Of a DNA stretch of 64,000 nucleotides, positions 13,598-25,829 are shown in pieces. The number at the start of each line of letters is the position of its first letter. Within the stretch, counting starts at the first letter, position 1. The translations under genes and the position numbers were made by a program. This DNA is from Metopolophium dirhodum (lineage: Eukaryota > Arthropoda > Insecta > Hemiptera > Aphididae), in contig NC_083560.1 of the NCBI RefSeq assembly GCF_019925205.1, positions 125,027,062-125,091,061 on the forward strand, written 5' to 3'. The notes under the pieces were generated by a model, which worked only from the letters and a program-made list of their open reading frames with translations, ran no database searches and was not told the DNA's origin.

Positions 13598-14007
13598 GAG
13601 GACGTCACACCCGCATGTGTTGTCTACATCTTACAAAATATGTACAACATAGCAAAAACTGTTTTGCGCAGGACAACTTTTCTCGCACCATATTTGCTGT
13701 AGAACTACCAAATTTTCAGAACACGTAAAGAAGATTTATCTGTGCAACGGCGTGCTTTTTTTTAAAGGCACTATCCAATAATATTTTATAAGCAAATAAA
13801 ACACCTGAATGTTTAGAAGCAAATAACTTTTATTGTATTTATGTTATCTAAAATATAGGCACGCTGTTGCATAGATAACTTTCTACCATATATTTTCAGC
13901 AATTTTGGAGCCACTACTACAAACACAGAAAGATAAAAGGTTTCCCACGTTTTTGCTATGTTGTACATTTGTAAGACGAAGACAACACATGCGGGTGTGA
14001 CGTCCTC
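13598..14007. mobile_element. Foldback MITE with about 150-bp inverted arms
   Basis: Both ends start GAGGACGTCACACCCGCATG reading inward. The complementarity continues, with small gaps, through ACAACATAGCAAAAAC to an inner GCAACGGCGTGC (left) and GCACGCTGTTGC (right). The arms are therefore about 13,598-13,757 and 13,858-14,007 with a loop of about 100 bp. Flanking tetramers are TTAA (13,594) and TTGA (14,008), and the empty site in the right duplicate is TTGA. A TTAA-like 4-bp target suggests a piggyBac-type origin, but the superfamily is unproven. No transposase is encoded. A transcript would fold into a long hairpin. Confidence 0.85.
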
Positions 14008-14097
14008 TTGATGAGTATCGACGATTTTATAAATTTTTTCTTTTTTCCATGTTTAATTTATCACTTAAACTTTTTAAACGATCACAAGATGCTATAT

Positions 14098-14672
14098 AAT
14101 ACTTACCTATCTAAGTGTTTTATCTTTTACTACCGTTAAAAATAATAATAATAGTATTACTATCATATTATTCCGTCGGACTGAAAAACGTTCCAAAAGT
14201 CGTATAATATTATATAATATAATGGTCCCATATATAAATTAGAGATTTCCGCCGTTTTAGGAATATTTTGGTTTTCACGGGTTTCTACTAACCGGTAGGT
14301 ACCTTGGTTCCCTATAAAAAAACTCGCAATCATAACTGATTATTTGGCTATTTTCATCTATATGAACACAACACCATTTTCGACTGTAATACACTTGACC
14401 GTATTTGACCTTAGGTACATAAGAAACCATTTAATCATTTTAATAACACAAAGAACTCGTAATTTAAATAAAACATAGGTAGATATAGTAGGTATACCTA
14501 CTTGTAAAAACGAATTTCGTTAATGATTATGATGGTTCACGAGGCGTTTACAGTTATAACAAAACGTACCAATAATTATATTATTATCACTTGATGAGTT
14601 TCAACGATTTTATGAATTTTTTCATTTATCTACATATTTCACTTATCAGTTAAACTTTTGAAAATACCACAA
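14098..14672. repeat. Tandem duplication, right copy (empty of insertions)
   Basis: This is the right-hand partner of 12,920-14,087. It carries uninterrupted equivalents of both insertion sites: CGTACCAA near 14,566-14,573, where the left copy has the hAT MITE, and TTGATGAG near 14,591, where the left copy has the foldback element. The insertions therefore most simply post-date the duplication. Confidence 0.85.
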
Positions 14673-14679
14673 ATAAACA

Positions 14680-17600
14680 GGAACCTAGATAAGCCGGGAA
14701 CCTTTGAGAAAAATGTTTTGGTTCGTTAACAAAACTATATACATGTGATTCTTGTAATTTGCAAGCTGGCACATAGTTTTTATCCTAATTTTTCATTAAC
14801 TGAACTCAAAATATACACTCGCTGACGACTCGAGCATAAAGGCCAAGTATAGTGTACCTGCCCTTTGAAGTACTGGAATATTTTACATAATATTTCATAA
14901 ACTGGGATATTATTTTTACTGTTAGAGCGTATTACACTGCGCACTTCAAAAGAGATGTATATACCCATATACTTACGCGTACGCTTTTGTAAAAATTCCA
15001 TAAATATTAATTAATTACATTATGCCTACTCCGACCTTTATCCTTTCTCCGAGTGTATTTTAATCACGGACCATCATATAGTGCTGATACAATGTATAGG
15101 TCCGTTCAACGACTATACATTTTGTGTTGCCTGTCCGTAGTAATTTATCTTTGTAAACAATTCACGACGAACACGAGTTCAGGTATAATGTAGGTTGGTA
15201 TATTATAATATATACCTCGTATGTAATAATGCGTTATTATACAACGAACCGTTGTCGTAGCCCGTAGGCTATAAGCCATCTGCAGTATATTCGAAGTTAA
15301 ACAACCAAATTAATGAAACGCATAATCATAATATTGGATTTTATAATGCGACACGTTACGGGAATCGTATAATTACATAGTTGCAGTAGTTGCGCACGCG
15401 CATATCGTCTACAGAATTATACATTTTTTGTGTTCACAATGTGAATGAACCGAGTATACCTATTAAATCCAGGGTGATGGTCATCATCACAAACCATCGT
15501 CTTCACCACCATTATTGCATGTTTTGGTCAAACACTTGTTGGATTTCAGGTTTTTAGAATTTCTAATCGCATTTTATTATTAAATGGACCACATTTTAAT
15601 CGTATAAAAATCTAGTTATTTAAAGATATGGTTCTGTTATAGGTGTTAGTAGGTGTACTACGTAAAACAGTTACAAAAGATAGAATTTTACTGCATTAAA
15701 AGACTAGTGAGCGGCGGGCTTAGTGGACAGCCCTGTATACAGCGATCGGCTATTATTCACATACGGCATATATTTTTGTATAGGTTCTTCTGCTCAAACT
15801 GTGAAAACCACCAGACGATGATACTTTAATTTCGCAGTATGGACGTGAAAATATAATATACGAGAAATTAGTAACGATGTATAAATTATTTATATATCTA
15901 CGTAATATATTGTGCGGATTCTGCTACCGATTTTATCTTCACTTTTTATAATATTTTATTAGGTGTGGATGCCATGAACACATTGTAATATGGTAATAAC
16001 GATAATATAACACAGTGTATAAACGGTGAGTATATAATATAGGTTATATGTAGTTAGTTTTAGACCTTAAAGGCTTCAGAGAGTTTGATGTTTACGCTTT
16101 ACATATCTGAAATTGAGTAATTCAAAACAATTGTATTTAAGCTGTCGGGAAAGGAGTCACTGAGGTAAGATGAAGATTGATGGGTACCCATACGCAGCTT
16201 AATAGAGTTCACTGTTTTAATAATATGATACTATTATAATATTATAGGAACACCACATCAATCGATATAATCATAATATTCTCATAATATATAATGTGAA
16301 TATTTTGATAGGGTTACTAAATATTATGAAAAACTATAATTGTGACAGTTATAAAAAAATTATGAAAAATTAGAGGAATTTAAATTTTCTATAGGACAAT
16401 TGAAAATGGGAGAAACCTCAAATTAATTAAACTAAATCACCACCGATTTCGTAACACAAAATGTAGAGGACCCTTTTCATTATTATAATATTATATATAC
16501 CTATATGGTAGGTACTATAATTGTAATATAGAACATAGACATTGATATTTATATATTATACTCCCGTAACTAGTTAAATAGTGAATAGAGGGAGATTCTG
16601 GTCATTGTCAATAATATTATAATACTATATGAACACCCAACTCCTTTTGGTAGTATCAGCAAGGTACGTCAGTATATTGCAAACAGTTTCATCTTAATAA
16701 TTGATTACAGTATAAAATATAATATATATGACAATTAATTTATCATTATAATCTTCACAACAATAAACTAGGTACACAATTAAATATATTTTAAACTGTG
16801 CTAATTAAATTACGTTGCGATATATTATAATATGTGAATACAGCATTGACAATAAGCTACCACGAGCAAGCATAACACTGTAAGTGCCACGTGTACTTAT
16901 GCTAGCGTATATATATTATATATTATATTTAACGAACACAAATTATGAATAGGTAATAATAATTATACCAAATATTAATAACTTATCATAATATTAATAT
17001 TATTGTTATTATTCTATGAAAAATGTATATAACATGCTATTTTAGACGAAACAAGTTTAAGTAATAATAATCATTTTAGTTATAGTTCAGATGTGGAACT
17101 TGAAAGTTAAAGTGTAAACATTTAATTAATAATTTATATCGATCGTCGAGCGATAAATCGACGACCTATTGTAAAGCTTTGGTGTGCCGTTCGGCGATCA
17201 GTGTGAAATACAATACGCGATCGGATAGGACTCAGAAATGTGTGTCACGCTGCAGGGTTAGGTCGAAGTCAAATGGTCTGGCACTCTTACGGTTCACGCT
17301 ACATATATACAACAATAATAATATGATATCAATTTATCGTCACGTGAAATCGCTGATCTACAGAACGCAGTGTGGCCATTATTTATTATAAGCACACAGC
17401 ACACTATCACGATTATTTCCCATAAATCATAAGTATACCTATATAATATTCACAATGCGTGTAAGTACTATAATACCAGAGGTGTTCAATCCCCCCGCGT
17501 CCTACCTTGTCTTTATTTGAGGCCCGTGAACACAATTTAAGCGTAGTATGATGTTTTTTTAATACATTATTTTAATCGTTTATAATACACACGTTTTTGT

Positions 17601-20600
17601 TACGAATGTGGCCCGCAAGATTTTTAAAAAATAATAGGCTGCCTAAATCTGTTGATGATCCATGGCCTATTATAAGTATACTATGGCTGTTGTGATGACT
17701 ATACAGCTGATACACGTTTGATGTATCATTTCGTTATACCGTTTTGAATTATTCTTAAATCTGGTTGGATTTTATCATTAATTTACTGTATATTTTAATA
17801 AAGTTCCAAATATATACAACAATAAATGTAAAATATAATATATAGTGTTAAACAGTTTGACGGCCTCGGGTTCTCGTCGGATGAAACAGAACAAGTCAAC
17901 TTGACCATTTTTCAATTATTATTATTACTATTTATTTGTTTTATTATTATCGATATTTTTTTCATAGGGAATAATGTTTTACCTACCTACGTATAGTTTT
18001 AATTATTAAAATATTATTTTTTTTTTAGTTAAAATGTACCTATACAAAATGAAAAATCCATTACAGTCTCTACAGATGCGAAACATTTTGTTTTTGGTTT
18101 CCATAAAAGTGTAGATTTTGACTTATCTAATTATGCGTCTAATCATTCGTTTAATGGATTCAAAAACTGTAACTTTGTAGGTCATGGATTTCGGCAACAG
18201 GTGTTTTTCGTAAATAATATTTTTACGAATGCATATATATATATAGATTATAGATCAAGATTAAACATAAACATACTATTTGTCTATAGATTTAAAAAAA
18301 AAATGTTTCTTATACTTTATAACATGTAAACTTTCTTCAGATTTAGCCTTGTGACAAGAAAAATGCCAAACTATTATAACATACAATTAACATAATGCCT
18401 TAACAATAAGATTATTTAATAACAATGCAATTATTCAATGATTAAAAATTAAATTAAAATGAATAAAATGTTTGAACTAAAAATGTAAATTAGTATAAAA
18501 AAGTGTATAGGTATAAGTGTATGACATGATTTGATTTTTAATTCGTGATTTGACATTTTTAAAAAATTAAAACGGAATAAACAAAATAATATTATTTTAC
18601 AATACTTATTTGCTCAAGTAATATTTTATTGTATTCTTATCTATTTTGATGAACTAGATTCTTATGTATACGATACAATTATTTGTATAAGACAATACCA
18701 TAAAAAAAAAACTATTTCTCTTATAAGGAATAAAAATTATTTATTATTTTTCCACATAATGTATTCAAACACTGCCCCACGGGGAGTTGAGCTTAATGCC
18801 ATTCACATGCATAGATAAAAAATAGCATACCAACAATGAACCAGTAACACAGCTGGACTTGGCTAGAGGATATATTGCTACATAAGAAACCACAGAAAAG
18901 TAAATAATTTTTTCCTTACGACTGGTTTTTCACAATACTTGTAAATAATATTTTTAAAAAAACGCCAAAATGAATGTACTTATTATATTATACTTACCAA
19001 ATGTTTCGATATCACATACGCCAGAAGACAGCACAAATTGCAACAACTTTAATAGGTTAGAATATGGCCTAATATTCTTAGAAATGTGAAATCGACATAT
19101 CATAATTTATCGTTTATTTATTCCTACGCCTAGGTAATTCGATATTTGTATATAATTTTGTAACATCAGTCTAATAGAAGATAAACCACCTGTCTACCAC
19201 CTATATATTATAATAACAATATTAGGTAGTTATATTGCTAGATTTTGATTTTTAGTGAAATATATATTTTTAATTTTTGGTTTATTGAAAACGACCGGTT
19301 ATTACGACGGTTACCATAATTTGTATTATTTATTAGATTATATTTTGGGATTAGAGATTTGAAATAAGTGGAACAAGCAGTTCACCGATATTTATGTGGG
19401 AACATTCTAACTAACTGATGTTTATAATATTACCTACTGCGGAAGTTGCTTTTGTACATTTTTCCGTTTGGAATCAAAAACGTTAAACTGTTCCAATTTA
19501 TTACGCAAAATGTACTCCAAGAGAGTGTCGATTTCACGAAAAAATTGTTCAGTCATAAAACGTATGCCTGTCTCGTGAAATGAATAAAAATAATAATCCG
19601 GTTAACAAATACTACCACCGATTTCACTATGTGTATGAGCGTAAAGTTCGTGAACTGGACATTCGTTTCGTGAAAAGGTCGATTTCGCGAAATTGTCGCG
19701 ACATATATATTTTTTATTTAATAATATCTATGACGCAAAATCGGCATTATTGCACCGCTTACACGGTCACTGCCAGTAAAAACGGGTTTGGAATCGGCTA
19801 AATTGGTAATTTTCAAATTCAAGTTTCAAATATCTAGTCATATTTTAAGTAGGTATATCTCAGTGTCGAATAATTATATAGGAAGGTAGGTAAGTAATAT
19901 GGTCAAGTACATGGAATCGCATAATTTCGTTTGGAATTTTTTGTTACAGCATCAATTTCCTTATTATCATTTTTACTACGTATCCATTAAAAAATTAATC
20001 AATGACAAATCTAAATTAATAACTATTCTTTAATTGATGAAAAATAATTATATTACATAGGTATATGCGAGTGTATAATATTTTTTTCTGAGTAAACGTG
20101 TCATCGCTTGCACACATTTTCACTTATGAACTAATATTACTTACAAGGACTTGATAGAAAAATCCACGTCCGTCAATGACAAAATGAAAACGCTTAGTTT
20201 CTAATTCCTTGAACTGGTGACAATACAATTCATAAATCATTACCTAATTCTTATACAAAAAAATAAAATATACACAATATTTGCATAACCCTTAAAAATT
20301 GATCGATCACAATAATATGTATTAAACAATAAGCTGTTTGCCAAGTCAAACTGTTTTTTTTTTTTTTATTTCTGTGAATAGCATACATTATATTATTATA
20401 ATAATTAACAACGGTATGTCTGATCGACGGTCATCATTCAAAATTCAAATAATTTTGAAGGTCTACAGAGACGTTAAAAAATGTATAAACATACGAATAT
20501 ACCTAGGTTATCTTGTCAGGGTTGAGTTATATATAAGTTAAAAATTCAATTTCATTGATGTAACGCGTAACATAGGTAATATTAATAGTATAAAAATACT

Positions 20601-20920
20601 GAATAGGGGACGAGTATAAAAAAACCTGTAAAAAAAATTCAGCTTCATACAATAATGATGTTCATGAAATGTATCGTATATAACACGCATTTTTAGATTG
20701 TATATTACATACTGTAAACAGAATTTTAAATTTGTTCATAGAATTCTGAGGGCTTACAAAAAATAGCCATAAGGTCGGGTAAAATATGACATATTATATC
20801 CTAAAATCTCTGAGCACACTACTGAATATATTAATAAACATATACACAAACATAATAATATTATAAAAGGTATTATTCACTGCAAGTCCATTATTATGTT
20901 TTATTATATTATATTCATCT
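14680..20920. other. AT-rich noncoding stretch
   Basis: No supported gene. Slightly GC-richer patches occur at 15,460-15,560 and 17,150-17,390, with stops in every frame or no recognisable motif. The word GTCGATTTCRCGAAA occurs twice (about 19,527 and 19,678), perhaps ends of a degraded element, but a full structure was not resolved. Confidence 0.6.
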
Positions 20921-20926
20921 GTTATG

Positions 20927-21640
20927 GATACTGAGCGATGAATGTATTTATTTTACAATAAAAGACACTCTTTTCATTTTTCTTTTTGTGTTTGTTATCA
21001 CCATTCGATTTTCAACTTTGTGGGTAAAAATTTGGTACTTTGGAGGGTCAAGAGTAAAAAATTCTTAATACTTTTCGAAATAACTAGGAAAAACTGGAAT
21101 TTTAATGGAAACCAGTTTTTAACTAAAAAAACAAATAACTTCTGATACTTGAAATTTTAATCAAATGTCTATTTTAGCGTCATATATACAATATGGTTTA
21201 ATTTTCTATAAATCTTCTACATATAGAAATTTAATATAAAAATTTTTTTTTGTTATTTTTGCTATAAATGTCGATAAAAGCTGCTTCACTTGGTCAAAAA
21301 CCTTGAAAATTGAATACAAGATTCCTCATATTATGTTGTTATTATAGCTAGGTATTTAATAATATTAAAGATATCTTCGTAGTCTCAAGATACGAATCAT
21401 AATTTTTTTTGGCAAGAATTTGAAATTTTAATTTTAACGAAATTTGACAAAACAATGAACATTACATATCATTTTGTAGTCAACGATTTTTAAATGTTCA
21501 ATTTTTCTAGTTAAGGATTGAAAATATTAAACAAATATCCTTATAAGTAGCTCTTACTGTATCCTAAAAATCTAAAAATATTTTATTCCGATTTTTTTTT
21601 CGACATTTTAAGTTAAAATGTTTGGTTATTTTGTTGTAAT
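20927..21640 (+). repeat. Interspersed AT-rich repeat, copy 2 (longest)
   Basis: It begins GATACTGAGCGATGAATGTATT, a variant of the GATTCTGAGCGGAG start seen elsewhere in the window. It then shares ordered landmarks with copy 1 at 1,030-1,500 (AATACTTTTCG, AAAAACTGGAATTTT, CAGTTTTTAAC, TTGGTCAAAAACCTTGAAAAT, ATTCCTCAT). Words similar to its middle part recur near 21,620-21,670, so it may contain internal repeats. The frame at 20,942-21,145 lies inside it and is not a gene. Class unknown. Confidence 0.6.
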
Positions 21641-21669
21641 TTAAAAATATTCTTCGTGGTTACTTGAAA

Positions 21670-22690
21670 TTTGTAACGTATATTATTATATTTTATACAC
21701 ACAATAACAATTTTGAATGCAAAGTTTTCGGAAAAAATGAATACAACCTATCATATTAGTGATAGTAAAATAAATTAATTTAGTTGCAATATAAATATTC
21801 AATAAAATATAGTATTAATATAGTATTAGTATTACATAGGCTGGCTCGCATAATAGTTTTTCTTATTCAATGATTAAAATCAAATTTAACTTCTAAATTA
21901 CAGCTAGTGACTGTAGGTACGTTACTCTGGCACTCCTTAGTCAGAATTGTCCACAAAAATAGTATCAATAGTTATTTATCAAATCGTAACCATTCTTAAC
22001 CACAAATTCAGAATTGGTAACTTGATTTTCATACAGAAAATTCATTTCTCTCCTGTGACTTACTCCTCAATAACGATGTGGACTAGAAAAATACTGTGCG
22101 ACAGAGTGATTACGTACTTCCCCCTCTATTTCGTTTTGATATCTGATTTAATTTTTTAATTTTTTTCAATAAATTGTATCAACTCATATTATCCTTCGAG
22201 GTTTTAAGTCAAACAAAACATAAAGTCATCTTAATATTGGGTCCACCGATAGTCAAAGACAATAAATTGGTGCCCTGAACAGTAAGTTGTATATAAAAAT
22301 AGAGTTACGACCTTGTTCGTCTGCAGACGTCAATGATAGATAATATCATCGTATTCATAATGATTGGAACGATGTCTATAATTTACCACTTTCCACATTA
22401 TCCGGTCCAAATTAAGCCTACTCTTTTTATTCGGTCCTTTCAAAACAATTTAGCCTATAAAAACACATTGTTTATTATATTATATAATGCGCTTCAAAAA
22501 AATCACACATAATATTATGTAATTTATTTATTGTAAAATAATAATAATTGTATGTACATATTATCGTACATAATATTCAAGTTCAATAAAAAAGAAAAAA
22601 AAACTATCACGCTTATAAAATATAATATTATAATAATAATGGTTTCCGCTAAACGATAATATTATGTGTACGCATTATAATAAAATATAA
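21670..22690. other. AT-rich noncoding stretch
   Basis: Nothing recognisable. The open frame at 21,947-22,159 is AT-rich without motifs. Confidence 0.6.
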
Positions 22691-23400
22691 TTATTGTAAC
22701 GATTTCCGGCACCCGAATGTCGACTACAGCATAGTGGAATTGTCACATCATCATTTCCTCGCGTACATTATAATATAATAACGGGTGTGCTGATGGGTAG
22801 GTAGGTAGGTATTATAATATTATTATTATTATAGAGGTACGCGTAATACGTTACAAAGGTATGTGCGAAGCGTGGGCTACTTTTGGCAGTCGGAATCCAA
22901 TAATATAATATAATGACGTACCTATAATAATAATAATCTGCAGATATTCCTCCGAACTACACGCCGTCGTCTCTGATGTCCGAGTCCGCCGACGAGACAA
23001 TCCTCCGGTAGCATTATTACAATATTAATAAAATAATAAATTCTTATTTACACTGCCGCAGCAGCTCGTTCTCGTTCGCATTATATTATATTATTATATA
23101 GGTATCTGGTGGTACACGCCGCGCAAAAAACTCGTTTCGAAACGCAGGACCCGAATATCGTAATATTATTACCATCATTTATCGTTAAAGTAATAAATTA
23201 TTATGCGTGCCAGCCGGTCCCCCGAACACAGCATAGTTTTACGTATGTCGTTTATATACCTATTTATATATCGAGGCGTTCGTATATAATATGTTATACG
23301 ATTACGACTTACGGCCCGGTCCTATACGACCGCCGACAATAACAACATTTTTGGACGTGAAATAAAACGCTATGACGATGACGCGTTGGCCCGACAATCT
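22690..23400. promoter_or_regulatory. CpG-rich pocket, exonic or promoter-like
   Basis: CpG content rises sharply around 22,700-22,760, 22,940-23,015, 23,055-23,160 and 23,200-23,400. A GTAG/GGTA tract lies at about 22,796-22,812. One segment (22,944-23,011) reads as a possible terminal exon. The rest shows no coding frame longer than AT-rich background and may be UTR or promoter. Confidence 0.35.
22944..23011 (+). CDS. Candidate terminal coding exon (...TPSSLMSESADETILR*)
   Basis: After the acceptor-like CTGCAG the phase-1 frame runs for 21 codons in non-AT-rich sequence and stops at TAG. It reads IPPNYTPSSLMSESADETIL plus R, an acidic/serine-rich tail plausible for a protein C terminus. 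Two AATAAA-type signals follow within about 30 bp (around 23,025-23,037). Against it: the acceptor has no strong pyrimidine tract, the complementary strand is also open here (start near 23,016), and no upstream exon was identified. It could belong to the gene starting at 8,447, but nothing links them directly. Confidence 0.3.
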
Positions 23401-25676
23401 CGCGAAAAAGTTTCATTTCCACAGTCGTCAATAGATCATTATTTATTTGAATGTATTTGGTAAATGGTTCTTACCTTAGGTATCACCACTGCAGAGTCAA
23501 TATTAAAATATTTATTGATACACCATTTTTATCCGCATAGGCGCAACTAAGTTTGGTCTGAGGCTAAGGTGTGCTCAACACTCCTAAATATGTTTTTGGT
23601 ACCCTATAAATATCCTGATTGTACTTAATAATACTAGTGCATTGATTTCTTTAATGTGATGAATAAAAATTGGCTAAAAACTATAGCACGAGGGCATGTC
23701 GGCATGACAAAAGAATGGTTTTCAAACTCATAACTGTTAAATATTACATTTAAAAAGGTTTGACAAGTAAATTATAAACCGAATATAATATTATTAATAA
23801 ATGTGAAACTTAAGACAGAAGAATTGCTTTAATGTAGATAGTTACTTGTTATTAAACTTTTGTTAAAGTAATAAATAAATTATGATTATTATTAATAATA
23901 TTATGAATAAGAGAATAAGTAAGTCCAAAGAATAGTAATTCGTATCGTAAGCTTTGAATAATTTTAGCACTCACAAAATGTAAATTCAGGTTCATGTATT
24001 ATGTTTTTTTGATGTTTCAAAACTTATAGGTAGCAAAGCATCAAAATCAGACATTTTTTTTTACAATATATATTATTTTATTATTGTTTATTAATTATTA
24101 GTTATAACTTACTTATTTTAATTTTTAACGTATTTTGAGATTTATGACACAAGTACAAGAACCGAAATGTCAAAGGGAGATGGTTAAAAATGACATATTA
24201 TAGTAATATAGTACATACCATAATAATATAGTACCCGCCTTCGTCTTTATTACATTTAAATTAATTATTGGTTACTGTTTAAAGCGTAGTACCGGTTAGG
24301 TTGTAAAATATTATATCGTTGCAAAGTTCTTTTGGTCAAGTGTCAACGCGCGTAGGTATATACAATTAACTGAGAATGAGTAGGGCAAGCCACCGTATTT
24401 AATATTGGAATTTTGAAAGGTTCCTATAGTTCAAAAGTACCAGAGTCATTGCATGTAGTCAGTGTAGTCGACAAGAGTCACAATATTTATTGTGAAATAT
24501 TATTCCCTTCAATTTACCGATGCGAACTCAATAAGGTCGCACAACACGATACACATGACTATTAAAAATAAGAATTTTGCCTTTAATTTGTTTTTAATAC
24601 TTAGAAACGCAAAGAATTCATACAATCCTATACGTAATAAATTGTTCATAATCTAATAATTATCGTTATTAGACCTTAGACGTGATTGAGTAAATTGATT
24701 TGTAACAATTAACACATTTAACACTGCAAAAGTAGTATCAATTATAAATAGTTGATATCATCAGAATAAACTATTTTTTAAACGAGAGTATAATATCGTG
24801 TTGATTTCTAAAAATAAATATCGTATGCACCATATAATAATGATAATGTAATAGGTAATTATAAAAGATAAGAAACGAAAAAAGTTGTTTCCAAAGATTT
24901 GTAAACTGTTTTGTATTGTATACATATTATATAATATATCATTATTCATATATTAATATATATGTTTTGTATTAATATTAAGTTTACATGTTTTGGGCAA
25001 TTTCATTGGCTGAAAATGAAATCAAAATAATTTATGACTTGGCTAGTGTCCATATTAGAACGAATACCATTTACAGTATGTGTATAGGTAATTGAGTTGT
25101 AAGGTGTATATGAAAATTGAATTATTTTTTCTGGCTTGGCAAATATTATTTAAAATTTTTGAATTTTGATAACATTTTCATTGATTCAATTCAAAGGTAT
25201 GCTCATTGCTTGATATCATACAACTATAAACGTAATGCGGAACGGGATATAACCAAACCCGAAGTAAAACCATAAGTACTATTAACCGTTGATTTTAAAA
25301 TCAATTTTCTAATAACTTATAACTAATAACGTTCAACTGTGGGGATTGTAGTATAGCTACTGTCGAGTTGCAAACTATAAAAAATCAGTCATTTTTTAAT
25401 TTTGTTAGTTATATAGGTGTAACATTAAACTTAGTAGTGACTTAGGTACAGTATTTATAACACAGCTCGTCACAAAATACATAATAGATTTTTTTCGAAT
25501 GCTGTGGTGGCCATCGATATACCTGCTATTAAGTATAAGACATTATTATTCTGGAAATGTATTGCTTACCGATAAAACCGCGTTTATCTTCAACAAATAA
25601 TATAAGGGCAACAAAAAAATTATATATCAATAGGTAGGTACTTAATAGTATGAATAATACAATTATAATATACAAC
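23400..25676. other. AT-rich noncoding stretch
   Basis: No gene seen. CATAGGCGCAACTAAGTTTGG at 23,536 resembles the element end at 8,889. The minus-strand frame at 24,761-24,949 is Ile/Asn/Tyr-rich background. Confidence 0.6.
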
Positions 25677-25827
25677 TACAGTCGAGACTCAAGAACGCGA
25701 ATCTCAAGGGAATGAAAAAAATTCGATTTATACACCTCAAATACATAACATCTTAAAGACACTTCAAGGGACACGAAAAAAATTCGAATTACCATCGACA
25801 GATTCGAGTTATTGACACTCGATTGTA
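25677..25827. mobile_element. pogo/Tigger-like MITE with TA boundaries
   Basis: The left end TACAGTCGAGACTCAAGAAC and the complement of the right end, TACAATCGAGTGTCAATAAC, match over about 28 bp with few differences, and both start with TA. The CAGTCGAG start and TA target are typical of pogo/Tigger-type Tc1/mariner elements. Inside are two direct copies of an AAGGGA...GAAAAAAATTCGA block (about 25,707 and 25,768), so the element may have formed by duplication of one arm. Total length is 151 bp with no coding capacity. Confidence 0.8.
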
Positions 25828-25829
25828 TT

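Larger units (their letters stand above)
12920..14087. repeat. Tandem duplication, left copy (with two transposon insertions)
   Basis: This copy shares an ordered series of landmarks with 14,098-14,672: TTTATCTTTTAYTACC, CCAAAAGTC, CGGGTTTCTAC, CAATCATAACYGATTATTT, TAAGAAACCATTTAATCAT, GTTAATGATTA and TTGATGAGT. Removing the two inserted MITEs and the small target duplication leaves about 580 bp, essentially the length of the right copy. Divergence is substantial, so the duplication is old. There is no sign of coding in either copy. Confidence 0.85.
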
